From Casuarina equisetifolia (Eukaryota > Streptophyta > Magnoliopsida > Fagales > Casuarinaceae): a DNA stretch of 64,000 nucleotides. The notes below the pieces were generated by a model. The model saw nothing but the letters and a program-made list of their open reading frames with translations, ran no database searches and had not been told where the DNA came from. Location of the stretch: assembly GCA_028551475.1 (NCBI GenBank), contig CM052356.1, forward strand, positions 7,078,001 to 7,142,000, read 5' to 3'. The stretch's first letter is position 1; every line of letters starts with the position of its first letter. Position numbers and translations under genes: made by a program. Shown here one piece after another: positions 13,713 to 25,095 of the stretch.

Positions 13713-16338
13713 GGTATCTGACAAAGGAAGGGTGACTTTAGGAGGTGGTGAGTTGGGTGCGGGGATTGAGGTAGAAAATTCCAACTTTTATTACGAATCT
13801 TGTTAAATTTGAGTATTAGAACTTGTACTAATACAAGATCGAGTGGGCATTGTGGGGATCAAACTTGTACTAGTTTATTTTGGTTGTGTCGATTGATCAG
13901 CTGTGTCTGGTGGTAGGATGGTTGCATATACCGCTCATGTATGTCTGTGAATTGGATAGTCTGTGTAAGTAGTGATACCAGCTACTCTGCATTTCAATTT
14001 TGGGAGAATGGCTGTGTCCTATATTAAGCTCCTCCACTTAGAACATGAAAGCTTAAAATGTCGTGATTCTCTTTCAACTAATTATTTGTTGCGAATTGAA
14101 TAAGTGCAACATTCCTGGCTTTCAGTGTGTTCTGAATGTGCGTGATTAGTGAACTTATTTTCTTATAGAGTTGAGTGGATGCTTATTGAGGTTGCCTTGT
14201 TACAATTACTCCACTCTGAGTTGGTGTAGCTTGTTAAGAAATCTTGCATGTGTTGATTGTGGTACTCCAATGGTACTTGTTCGTATGCTGTTTGGATTGG
14301 ATAATGCAAAAGATGGAACAGTCCCACTTGATTATACTTTAAACTGGTGTTTAACTCATCACCGGCGCTATATGGAGAATAATGTGGCTGATTCCTGGTT
14401 AATGGGCTTTTGAGAATAAATAAAGGGAACTCTGTTTTTGAAATTTTTGAAGAGTAAACATTACAACAGGTTTTGTTAATTGACTGAAAAAAGAATCAAA
14501 TGAGATCATTGTTATACTAGGAATCAAATGAGATCACTCTTAAGAATGTTCTCCTAGTTATAAAAATAAGAATGTTCTTCAGGTCAAGAACGTTGATTGA
14601 GTGTCAACTTCACAAGCTCTGTTGACCTTCCTTTTCCTCCATTCCCCTGCTAAGAGGTACCTCTGTTTCCATCTGATGTTGTCTGAGAAAGGAAGCCAAC
14701 ACAGCAAGTTCGTCCATGACCCTGTAATGTATTTAGCCATTCTGAGACAGTTTCCCAGAAAAAGCATCACTAGGATCTAATGTCAGGCATCAGCACATTT
14801 GACAATTCTACTTGGTGTCACAACTTTCTGCCAGAGAACTCGTGAATAACTTATGTAGGTAGACTGTTGACGGGCAAAGTTTTAATATGAGTTTGTGTTT
14901 GTTTGTTTTTTTTTTTTTTTTCACCCTGTTTGTCTACAGATGTGTAGATGTGTGTAGAAGTTGGTATTTTCTTCAGCAAATAGGTAAGTCAAAATCCTCA
15001 TCCTGGCAAAGCGAAAGAATGACCTATTTGAATTTCCCAACTGGTTCTACATTCTTCCTACTAACTATAGTTGATGGTGGCAGAATGTGTTGGTTAACAT
15101 GATTCTTGTGTGAATTTGTGTTTTAAATCTGAGACTGAAAAGTTAGAGGTTCTGATTTGGTTGGTGTTCAGGTAAGCATGCACGTAAATCATATCCAGTC
15201 TATCTACCAAACAACCATGGCTCACACTTTACTTGCTAAAAGTTTGTGCTGATGCGATTCCTTTCATCAAGACTTCTAAGTTAGAATAATGTAGTTCATC
15301 AAACACTGTTGTCCCAGTATGAACGGCCTTAGCCGCCTAGACTTTTTGAAGGATTTCTCTAGGCAGGATGGGTATGTGGTCGAGACTTTGTTGGTTCGTT
15401 CTTTTCTAATTTGGATTTATTTGAAAAGTTTCGATTTTAAGATCTTAGTGGTCTATTAATTTAATGTAAGCCCTTGAGTTTCTTTCCCATCTTAAAACTT
15501 CAGATTTTTGTTATTTTGAGAACTAATAGCCAGGAAGTTTGACTATTAATTTCACTAGTTGAGGGGTTGTTTTCACCATGTATTTTTAATGCTATGCACC
15601 TGGACGATTTAGTCTATTTGAACACTTTTTTTATTCAGAAGTTATTTTAGTCTTTGATGTCTGCTAAACCATGAATGGGGCCTCATAGTTTCTGAAGTTG
15701 ACATTGTCAATAACGTGTGAGCTTATCATGTATATATATATATATTAAAATCTGCTGAACCCAAGGAAGGAGAGTGAATTATGTTCCTTTTCACAACACG
15801 TTCCTGGACAACTCCTACTTGAAGTCGAGTTTGGAATTTTACTGAGAAAGCAAGCCATGTATAGCTTCTTCTTTTTCTCTTCCTTTCTTTTTTTCTCTAG
15901 AAGGTTGATCTATTTATATAACACGCAAAGTCATGATGGGTATCTTTGAATTTTCTAATTGATCGCAAAAGAAAAAGGTTCACAAGCTTGCCACTTTGAA
16001 AATCTTGATACAAGTGCATGTTGATTGACTGGTGGGATGTGAGCTTGTATTCTGTCCTGCAAATCTCTGCAAGAACACTCTCTGTTTGGAATTGTTCGGT
16101 GAGATAAAGTAACTATTCAAGAAGAAAGAAGAATTCCAAAGAACAGCATGTGAGGTCTATTTTGACAGGTTTAAAATGGAGATCCTTTAAGTAAGATTTT
16201 TTCATCAAAGAATTAGAAAAACTAACAAAGATTTCGAGGTCGAGACTAGAAAATGAAAGCCAAGAGCCAAGAAAGACCTGCAATCTATCAGAGTCCAATG
16301 AAGCTTAGGTTAATCTGTTAATTGGTTGGCCTTAGCAG
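13713..16338. other. Intergenic: CAND-like 3' side
   Basis: 3' UTR and spacer. A T run of about 16 bases lies at 14909-14924 and a (TA)n run near 15731-15746. No motif-bearing open frame; the 80-codon frame at 14171-14413 is not recognisable. Confidence 0.45.
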
Positions 16339-16412
16339 GACTTGAATGTTGCTGTATCAATGGCATCATGCTATTGACTTGAATGTTGCTGTATCAATGG
16401 CATCATGCTATT
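16339..16412. repeat. Perfect tandem duplication, 37-bp unit, two copies
   Basis: The unit beginning GACTTGAATGTTGCTG occurs at 16339-16375 and again at 16376-16412 with no difference. Identity suggests a recent duplication by slippage. Confidence 0.9.
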
Positions 16413-16432
16413 GACATACTATCAATAGCATG
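16404..16432. repeat. Short inverted repeat (hairpin) at the end of the duplication
   Basis: CATGCTATTGA (16404-16414) is followed after a 7-base loop by its reverse complement TCAATAGCATG (16422-16432), giving an 11-bp perfect stem at the right edge of the tandem duplication. Confidence 0.8.
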
Positions 16433-17362
16433 CATACCGCTGAAAAGGAATAGAGAGATGGAATGGCCGTAGTAAATAAAAGGTACTGTCATCGCTGCTA
16501 CGTCGAAGGAACAGCAGAAGTAAAAGAAGAACCATCAACTTTATATCTCATTACGGGCAACTAAACTATACCTTGCTTCTGATTAGCCGTGATTGAGAGG
16601 TAAAGGAGCCGTAAAATGGGAACTGAATTTAGGGGATATGAGCCCCAAAAGTAAGGCCACTTTTCCACAAAGATGACAGGGTGTGATGGGCATGATAGCA
16701 TTCATTAGTTTTTATTAGGAGTCATTGTGTCTGCAACTTTGTTTAGTTCATGGTATTTAATCAAATTCCACAGCCTTTCTTGCTTTCCAGTAGATTATTA
16801 AATTGAATATAATCATAGCCCAGCTGCAGAATCTTCCTTTTCCCCTAACATTGTGTTGAACTCATCACTTCTTAGATACACCTACATTCCGGGCTTTTTC
16901 TAGTGTTTGCTTTTGGTTTTCTTGCTCCCAAGAGTTGAATATTTCAATAAATCTTTTCCTTTGGGTAAAACTCTTGTTCTTGTCAAGGGCCACAGGCCCT
17001 TGCAGTGAAAGTCAAGCATATGCACATGCAAGTGTCTTCAGAAGCCGAAAAATAAGCCTTTTACAGATCTTGCAGTAACACTTTGCTCAGATCCAAAGGA
17101 ACACTTTACTGGTTTGAGCTTCCAGTGATAATGGCAAACAATTGAACAAATATTTTATACATCATAAACAAACTTCCAACTGATACAAACCCAAGACATA
17201 TTTACTTAATTCTTTAGATTTTTCAAGCCACCAAGTTTGGGGTACTGGGTGCTGGCCGTATTGCAAAAACATATCAAACAAATAATAAGTCAAGATTACA
17301 GATCAAAAGCAAACAAAATTTATCAAGACAGGGGAGATATGAGAAAAAGGGGCTTAATATCT
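16433..17362. other. Intergenic: 3' side of the BLT-like gene
   Basis: No gene seen. The part next to 17363 should be the 3' UTR of the minus-strand BLT-like gene. Confidence 0.4.
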
Positions 17363-18487
17363 TCAACTAATAACAAGATTATTTGATCGGATGGGACTCC
17401 TTTGTTTGAGTAGAATCCTTAGTTGAGCCTGCTGGCACTCCAGCTTTGTCCCCCAATGCCTGCTTTTGGATCCAATTGCTCGAACAACTCTTGGAAACTC
17501 CACAAAACCTTTGATCCCTCGCTTTATGTGAGGATTCTCGGGTTCTGGAGAGGCTTTTCGCTGAATTGTCATCAATGGAACACCACCACTATCGTTATTA
17601 CAGGATTTGATGCCCAAAACCAGCCTTGTAGATTCTCTTGAATCAGTGGCATCATTATCCTTGGAAGCTGACTTATCAGTTGAAACCAAACTTGGAGTTT
17701 CCCTTAAATCAATACCAGTATTGTCGTTGAAAGCTGTCTTCTCACCCAAGACTAATTGTTTGAACTTCTCTGGAAAACTGGAAACAGCATCAGAAACATT
17801 GGTGGTTCCTAGCAGATTATGTTCTTCATACTTTTCCTCCGACTTGGAAGGTGAACTCTCGATTAGAAATCGTGCAGACTCTTCCAATTCTAACAGCTTC
17901 TCTTCGAACAGAATCTTTGCTTCAGTAAGCTTCATCTGAACCCTCTCTTCTCTCAGCACCTCAGCCATCCTTAGCATCTTTCTTTCTTCTTCCATGTCCC
18001 TCTTCAATCTACTGATCTCCAGTTTATCGGAGGAAATTTCTTTGGCAAGCTCTTCACACACCCTCTCCATTGCTTCTCTTCCTCTTCTCTCCTCAAAGAG
18101 ATCCTTGGCCAGCCTCTTATTCATTGACTCTACCTTCTTACGTGCCCTGCGTTCATATTCAAGCTTGGCCTTCAATTCCATGATCTGAGCTTGAGCAAAT
18201 TCAAGCTCGGATTCCATGACAGGTTTGAAGAAGGTTAAATCCCAGAAAGAGGCAGCAATCTTACGAGTAGAGCGAGGAAGGTGTGGATGGTGAAAGTGCT
18301 TTCTACTTTGGCGTTGCTGATGTCGTTCTTCTTCTTCTTCTTCTTTTTGATGAATCTGGGGATAATAAAATGGATTTTCGTACAGTTTCCAGCTGGGGCA
18401 ACTGGAGGCGGTGATGGATTCTGCAGAGGTGGTTTCGTCTCTGGGACTTGCCGGGCTACTGATCATCATCATCATCATCTCTTCCAT
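17363..18487 (-). CDS. BLT: BRANCHLESS TRICHOME-like coiled-coil protein
   Basis: BLT is a plant coiled-coil protein needed for trichome branching and works with the microtubule-linked STICHEL; relatives are annotated USO1-like. This single-exon frame encodes 374 residues. Seen: a Ser-rich start, a Glu run with His-rich stretch (residues about 48-70), LPRSTRKIAASFWDLTFFKP, a long charged coiled coil from about residue 88 to 215 (FAQAQIMELKAKLEYERRAR, MNKRLAKDLFEERRGREAME), a variable Ser/Asp-rich linker, and a conserved end RHWGTKLECQQAQLRILLKQ. The start lies just before an (ATG)5 microsatellite giving a Met run. Arabidopsis BLT is shorter as I recall (about 270 residues); the extra length is mostly linker. 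BLT is next to the D27-LIKE1 gene in Arabidopsis, which supports orthology. It could instead be another USO1-like paralogue. Confidence 0.8.
   Translation of the reverse strand: MEEMMMMMISSPASPRDETTSAESITASSCPSWKLYENPFYYPQIHQKEEEEEERHQQRQSRKHFHHPHLPRSTRKIAASFWDLTFFKPVMESELEFAQAQIMELKAKLEYERRARKKVESMNKRLAKDLFEERRGREAMERVCEELAKEISSDKLEISRLKRDMEEERKMLRMAEVLREERVQMKLTEAKILFEEKLLELEESARFLIESSPSKSEEKYEEHNLLGTTNVSDAVSSFPEKFKQLVLGEKTAFNDNTGIDLRETPSLVSTDKSASKDNDATDSRESTRLVLGIKSCNNDSGGVPLMTIQRKASPEPENPHIKRGIKGFVEFPRVVRAIGSKSRHWGTKLECQQAQLRILLKQRSPIRSNNLVIS
18462..18479. repeat. (ATC/GAT)n microsatellite inside BLT-like start region
   Basis: Five to six trinucleotide units; on the coding strand they read as consecutive ATG codons right after the start, so slippage changes the Met-run length without shifting frame. 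Confidence 0.8.
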
Positions 18488-21400
18488 GTCCTTCTTCTTC
18501 TTTGTTTATCTCGTTAGCCTTTCTTTATAATCTTTTGCTTTCTCCTTTGCTGCTTCCCTTTCCTTTTCCTTTTTCTAATGGGGATTTTCCCTGGCAAGAA
18601 AGCAATTAGAGTAGGCCCGTAGAACCACGAACTTGCTTTAAAGCCATGGATTCAAAAGGTAAAGGCTTGTATCACATGCACCTCATCCTTAATAATACTG
18701 AGGTGGAGGGCGGGTCTAGGTTCTCCCCCTTTCTCTGCCATTTTCTTAATGACTGTGTCCTGTTTTATTTATATCCCCAAACCTGCCGCTCGCAGTGATT
18801 CACCTAGAGTGATTAATGCAGGGAAAGCTCCCATACGCCAAACTATACTCTTTGGTCAACTCTACTGATGGAGATCCATCAGGAACATACAGAGGAACTG
18901 ATATCTGTCTCTGTTCTTTGTCAGTCATAAACTAACAACAGTTCAGCAATTGAAATTTCACCTAAAAGCTCAAACCAGTTTATGGTTGGAACCATGACTA
19001 CACAGAAAAAGTGGAAGTTGCAAACTCGCTTCAATCAACATTCTGTTCCCCATAACAAATCTATATTTGAAGCTGCAACCAAACTTGAATTGATGCTTTG
19101 GTAACACTTTTGAGTTCTTCGTGTTGTGATAGTTCTTAAGATGAAACTAAGCTTTCTAAAATTAGTAGCTATAGAACCACATATTCCTCAGGGAGCAATT
19201 ATTCCCCGGCCACAAGCCCACATGTAGCCCAGTGATGCAAGTGAGGATCATTCTTAATGTTGCTTGGAAGCAAACACAAGCTGATCGTGCTGAGATAATT
19301 AATGTGTATTCTCCCAACAAATGCCAAGTGATCTTCAATGAATAGAGGGTTGGGCCACACATAAAATTGCATTCTTGTTCGTCTTTCGTGGGACTCTACA
19401 AGACAAATGCATGAAATGAGCTTTCACTTTCGATCGAATTTGGCATCCAACCCACAGTTTCAAGTCCTGAGAAATTGATAACGAAAGGACACTAGGGACC
19501 AATAATCATCTTCTACCCACATGGGTGTCTTTCCCATGTGTTTGTTGGCTCAACTGGTCTTTAAACTTATTTATCCAACTTCATTTTCCTACTCCCGATA
19601 CCCTAATACAAACAAATTATTTGTCCAACTTCATGGACGTAAAGATTGATTTATTTCAAATTACATAGAATTTTGTGATATTTTTCTAATAATTGTAATA
19701 TATACTTTTACGGCATGATCTACATAAATTTCCCAATGAAAATTCCATACTTAGCCCTCTGTATGGCCATGGTTGAGAAAAAGCCCCTGGCACATGATTA
19801 GGTGGGAACCACAAGAACGGACCATCTTCCCATGCTATATGAATTCAATAATGCAGTAAACGCGGCCGGTGCAAAGAATAGAGTCAGCTCTTGCGGTAAA
19901 CATTTGCCAACAGGGTCAAAGAATTCTAGAACAAACTTGTACACAGATTTACCTTTAATAAACTTGAACATGGATTTAGTTTTGCTCAAACTTAAGTTGT
20001 TATAAAGCTTGTTTATATTTAAAATCTGCCTAAAAAAAAAAAAATCTTTGTTCATGATTTAAGGGGTACTACACATTTTAAACATAGGCTTTGACATCGT
20101 ATGGTAGAATTCATTCCTATCTAAAAATTGATTAAAAAATATGTGGTTTTTATTCATTATAAGAAATATTTCCAAAGCAAGATTTAGGTAATGGGTGGAC
20201 TTATATTATACCATTTTCAATACATGCTACATTAAGCTAACAACCATAGTTCTTTTATTGCAATTAAAGGGTGTGGGTTATGATACTTGCATAATCCTGT
20301 TTACCCCATCACTACTTTCTTAATTTGTAAATCAGACATGTATTATGGGGACACACATGCATAATAGCTTAAAGATTGGTAATATTTGTACAATCATATC
20401 AGCAATACTGAGGTAGCTTATGCCATTCAACGAAGGAATCACAGTTCAACTGCTAAAATGACTAAATCCAGCCGAAGTTATTGAATGCTGGGTCCAAATC
20501 TTACCTGGACGGTGCTAACTTAAAGAGAAACAAATTACTAAAAGGAAGCTAATGAGCATGATAACATCCTCGTCCTAACGGTCAAAAGCAGGGGCAAACT
20601 CATTTCGCTACTCTATCTGATTCATTGCCTATCTGATCCCTTACTCATTGTCCCAAATAAACTATACTTTCAGGTGATGACCCGTAAAGATATCAAGCGC
20701 AAGTAAACTGGGTCTTTGAAAAAGCTTGAACCAATCTCAAGCTCCTCTTTTTTCCTAATCAAAACTGGCACTTGATGCCTCCATGGCAGTTTCTGCTAGG
20801 AACTTGAGACTTAGATAATAAAAAAACCTGATCACTGTAAAGGGCAAACCATTTTGGAGTAAACTAATAGTTGGATAAAGCCAAGTACTTTACCAATCGA
20901 GCACGTCTGATCCTAACAGATCACCATTTATTTCCTATGATCGTTTAGGACTAATCATCTAACGAAAAAACAGCCAATCAATAGTCATTTTGAGCCCATA
21001 TTTACCACCCATTTGAGGATCTGTTCTATTGCACACACATTAAAACAGCTGACCAGTGTGAAGCTTTTTCTCTGCAGACACAGTTTTTGGCTCGTGGTAA
21101 TAATCTAGGTATAGAAACATTTATTGAGGCCTAACTCAAAAGGAGGCCTAGGAGATTAAGTAATGCACCTCACAGGAACTCAGACGGCCCATGGCCCAGA
21201 AGGCCTGAAAGTTACTTCAGTTGAAAACTGTTATCCTGCAATCAAAGATAGAATTTTGGATCTTATTTAGATATAAATTTATCTTTTCAACTCATGACTT
21301 AACTTTTAAATTGGACTTTAACTTCTTAGCATAGTCTTATAAACAAGAATTGATGCCAGTTGGTCTTGTCCTCTAAGTTTGCTTGTAAACATGTTGCAAG

Positions 21401-21499
21401 GGAACTAGTTAAAGGCTCTATGTAATTGTTATTTCATTTGGAATTTTGACGAGGTGTCTTTTATAAGGAATGATAGAAAATTCTCTCATAAAAAAAAAA
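18488..21499. other. Intergenic: BLT-like promoter side to copia fossil
   Basis: About 3 kb with no supported gene. The left part should include the BLT-like promoter and 5' UTR. An A run sits at 20031-20043 and a purine-rich A/G tract at 21488-21511. The frames at 19162-19362 and 19798-20055 (both -) have no recognisable motif. Confidence 0.45.
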
Positions 21500-22367
21500 G
21501 AAAAAAAAAAGGTGGGATTCAGATGTTGAGATTCAGCCTAATCTGAGTGGTCTCCTTCTTCATCATAGTAAGTTCACTCAAGACATCTTAGCCCGCGCCA
21601 AGATGATTGATGCTAAAGCTATCTCCATTCCTCACACCACTAATAAGCTACTTTCCCTCTAGAGTGGTGATCCTTTGGAGGACTCTAGTTTCTACCACAT
21701 CATTGTTGACACCTTGCAATATTTTACTCTCACTCAACTAGACATCACCTATGTAGTCAACATTGCTTGCTAGTCCCTTCACCATCCCACCATCACTTAT
21801 TGGCAAGTGGTCAAGAGAATCCTTTGCTATTTGGTTGCCACTCCTTGCTTTGATCTTCTCCTTACTTGCAGCTCGTCCACTACTTTTTATGCCTTCTCTG
21901 ATGCTGGTTGGGTGGGTGATCATGATGACCGATGCTCTGTCAACGGTTTTTGCATCTTCCTCAATCACAATATCATCTCCTAGAGTTCTCACAAGCAAAG
22001 GATAGTTGCTCGTTCCAATACTAAAGTTGAATACAAATTTCTTCTCGACACTACTACAAAATTCATAAGGATTGAATATCTTTTTTGAGATCTCCAAGCC
22101 TTTCCTCCTTATCCTCCGACTCTTTGGTTTGATAACTTATAGACTCTCTACTTGACAACTAATATGGTCTTTCATGTTTGCACAAAACACATTAAGATTG
22201 ACTTTTACCTTGTTTGAGAATGTTTGGCTCGTGATCAACTCTACTTGTAGTTCATCTTTATTGTGGATTAGCCGGTTGACATCTTCACCAAAGGTCTCTT
22301 TTCTGCTTGCTTTCGTACCTTTTGTTTCAAGCTTAAAGGTTCATTCTACCCCTTCAGCTTGCAGGGG
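21500..22367 (+). mobile_element. Ty1/copia LTR-retrotransposon fossil: end of reverse transcriptase plus RNase H
   Basis: Protein-level resemblance to the 3' part of copia pol is clear on +: the end of the reverse transcriptase (KMIDAKAISIPHTTNKL), the RNase H core (YAFSDAGWVGDHDDRCSVNG), and the KHIKIDFYLV block typical of the last part of pol. Gag, protease, integrase and most of the reverse transcriptase are absent. It is broken many times and cannot be active. Number of changes and lack of a 5' LTR point to an old insertion. It lies between the BLT-like gene and a GRF relic. Confidence 0.8.
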
Positions 22368-22790
22368 TATGTTAAAGCATAAGAGCGTGTCTCCTTCTCC
22401 AGCACGTACAACACATGCACGTGACTTGCCAGCACCACATCAGCAGTCTTGACTCAACTGTGACTTGTGAGACAACCTGTAACCCATTTGCACTCATAAT
22501 GTGACTCAGTTCATCCTTAATGAACCTACGAAACTCTAGCCACCAAGAATCCAAAATTCACAATGATTATTGCCAAATTTGTTTGTAATTGATTGTAATT
22601 AGTTATAATTTCCTTCTTAGGTTTCAATTGACCTTTTAATTGTAAACTTTGTGTACATAATTGAATTGAATTAGAAGTTTCATTATAGAAACAAATTAGG
22701 GTTTTTGTATCTTTGCCGTTCTTCCTTTCTTTGCAATTTTCAGCAACCCTAGGGTTCCACCTAGTTCTCCGACATTGATTTCTCTTAGAA
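22368..22790 (+). mobile_element. Probable remains of the copia element's 3' LTR
   Basis: Directly after the pol end comes TGTTAAAGCATAAG, a TG start as LTRs have, then a non-coding stretch with T-rich and TTGTAATTGATTGTAATTAG sequence of LTR character. The right boundary is uncertain, and no matching 5' LTR is in the window, so length and age by LTR divergence cannot be judged. Confidence 0.4.
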
Positions 22791-24107
22791 ACGCTCAAAT
22801 TAAGAGTGAGACTTAAATGAAAACACTCAAACCAAAATTGTATTCTAAAACTAAAATTAACAACCAACACTACCTTGCCTTATAAAAATCATGTCTTTTT
22901 ATAGGGAAAAAAAATCCTAATAAGCTTGACTCTCCAACTTAACTAACTTTGGGCTACGACTATTCTACCTAGTTGTCACGGACCATATCGGTAACAAGCA
23001 TCAAGTCTTCTTTAAATCCACCATCCTGAACCTTCTTGATACATAGTAGGTTTTGAGGTCTGTTATCTCATCACAAGAGAGATAGAATTAACTTCAACTT
23101 CTTAAACTTTGACCATCAGCGTGAACGGTGTCCAACTGAGTCAGAACACTCGCTAATTCCTAGAGGTCCTAGCCAACGAAGAGTTGGTTACCATTTGAAC
23201 ATCACTATCTACAGAGTGGTGAGCTGAAAAAATGAGTGGAAAGTATTATATTAAAGTTTAACTTTGTGATCAAATACTGTTTCCATGTGCTCTCATTCAC
23301 ATCTAGAAATCTTTGATAAGGTTATGATAAAGTTGTGTAGATCAGGTCTAATAACGTTAATTGATCATTCTTATCTGTTACTGATCTGGAATTCTGGGAC
23401 TTCCACGTTATATGTATTAAAAGTTTGCAGTGTTTAAAATGTCACGCGGAGAGGAATAGCTGGCATGAGTTTTAAGATGGTAGTTGTGGGAAGGGTGAGG
23501 TTTTGACATCATGGAGACAAGAAGTGGTAAGTGGGTTCGATGAAGGAAATAGCAAGAAAGTGCGAGCTTGGGTTGGGTTTGAGGGTGCAACCTGCTCAAT
23601 CATTTCTCCTGGGTAGATGATGGTGGTGGTGATTCCACACCATGATCCCAGTCGAGAAGCTCTGCCCCGCAATGGTGGTTCTGCCGGGAAAGATGGTGGC
23701 CGGCCTATGTTCTGTAGCAAAAGTAGCCAAGTAGCGTCCGTAAGGGATATCTATGATCTTGTCAGTTCGGGTGCTGGTGCTGGTGCTGTTGCTGTGGCAG
23801 AGACTCTGAATTCCTCCAATACCAATAGTTTCGCCTCCATTTCCACCGCTTACTTTCTTCTTTTCTTTCAATACTAATGGCTGTTAATCATTACTGATTT
23901 ATGGACCTCAAGAATGTGAAGCTGTAGTCTTTTTGGTGCGTGGGTTGCAGGAGGCATGGCAGCTTCTCAAATAAAGGACTCTAAGCACGTTCCCTCTCAT
24001 CTCCTCATACCCTTTGCTCCTCTAGTCTTACTCACTCCCATTGCAACGTAAGAATGTCATAATCTTCATCATTTGTTTTTCCCTATAATAACAGAAGCTT
24101 ATCGCTT
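22791..24107. other. Intergenic between copia fossil and GRF relic
   Basis: No firm gene. 23617-23877 (+) is open for 86 codons with an Ala/Gly-rich run, and 23596-23871 is also open on -, which suggests composition rather than coding. 23951-24049 reads (M)AASQIKDSKHVPSHLLIPF and a GTAAGA donor follows at 24049-24054; the VPSHLLIP part recalls the end of a GRF QLQ domain, but the diagnostic Gln-Leu-Gln core is not visible. Confidence 0.35.
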
Positions 24108-24326
24108 ATGCTGCAATGGGTTTTCGTTATCTTTTGTTCAGTTGTAAACGGTAGTTCTTTGGAATTTGGGTTCTCAAACCAGTCAGATCCAGAGCCATGG
24201 AGGTGCCGGAGAACAGACGGGAAAAAATGGCGGTGGTCAAGCCCAATTCATCCACTACCCAGCCTTATCAAAGGCCTCACTTTCTCAGGCGCACAGGTCA
24301 CGAACATACATCTTCTAGGGCCATGA
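24108..24326 (+). pseudogene. Relic of a GROWTH-REGULATING FACTOR (WRC domain)
   Basis: GRFs are plant transcription factors with a QLQ domain (binds GIF coactivators) and a WRC domain (nuclear signal plus C3H zinc finger for DNA binding). This frame contains DPEPWRCRRTDGKKWRWSS, nearly the canonical DPEPGRCRRTDGKKWRCS start of WRC. The second zinc-binding Cys is Trp here, and the next part, which should bring the third Cys, the His and the basic HRGRxRSRK tail, is replaced by unrelated residues before a stop at 24324-24326. The miR396 site that normally follows WRC is not recognisable. No convincing QLQ exon lies upstream. A pseudogene or gene fragment is the best reading; a highly diverged spliced gene is less likely. 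Confidence 0.65.
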
Positions 24327-24527
24327 TCTATGCTGCATCATGTGAACTACCGAGGTAGGTGGCTTGGGAATTTAATGCTTTCTATCATTTTTTTTCAATT
24401 TAAGTATATCTTAGGTTGTCTATTAATACAAAATTTTGATTATTCGTATCATCATCTTTTAGTGTATTTTATTCTTGTTCTTATCCATCGGCCATTAATG
24501 TGATATTGGCGTGTTTGTTCTCTATAC

Positions 24528-24959
24528 ATGTGTATTCATTCCTTTGCCCGTGAAGGTGCTTTAAGTGGTTCACGGAAGGAGAAATCATCCAATTGGTCGG
24601 CTCCAAAGAAAACTATAAATATGGGAGGATTAAAGAAGGATTCTGGCCAAGGATTGCAAACTCCGAGGCTAAATGACCAATGGAGCTTGTTATTTTGTCT
24701 CGAATTGACCAGTTTGGAGGGAAGTCTAAACATCAACCACACACAACAGAAGAGGCTTCCAACTGATGTTGGTGACAACATATTCTCTTCTTCCAAGGAG
24801 AAGGTACCAACTTCATCCCTTGCCGGGTCAACGTGTTTTAGGAATGAAGCTGATGAAGGAAGCAAAAAGGCTCAAATGGGAGTGGGAAGTAGAGGTTCAG
24901 AAAGAGAGTATAGGAGAAATGAAATTCCAGCGGGTGAATTCGCTTTCATGCATTGCTAA
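24528..24959 (+). CDS. Unrecognised open frame downstream of the GRF relic
   Basis: 143 codons, polar and Ser/Lys/Glu-rich, with no motif I recognise (starts MCIHSFAREGALSGSRKEKS). A second + frame, 24766-25095, overlaps its 3' half and is also open, so the openness may come from base composition. It could be a 3' exon of the decayed GRF gene, whose C-terminal regions are poorly conserved, or chance. Confidence 0.2.
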   Translation: MCIHSFAREGALSGSRKEKSSNWSAPKKTINMGGLKKDSGQGLQTPRLNDQWSLLFCLELTSLEGSLNINHTQQKRLPTDVGDNIFSSSKEKVPTSSLAGSTCFRNEADEGSKKAQMGVGSRGSEREYRRNEIPAGEFAFMHC

Positions 24960-25095
24960 TTCTGAAAAAGTAGCATCCCTGGTAGAAGCTGATGCAGTGA
25001 CAGTGAACAAGGATTCAATTCAATCAACTGAGGAGCAACGTTCTCCCATCGATTTTATTCATTCGTCATCATCACTCGCTTGTTTACATGTGTAA

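Noticed and set aside
17607-17939. 110-codon open frame on + opposite the BLT-like gene
   Set aside because: Ser-rich antisense reading of Glu/Arg-rich coiled-coil codons; no independent support.
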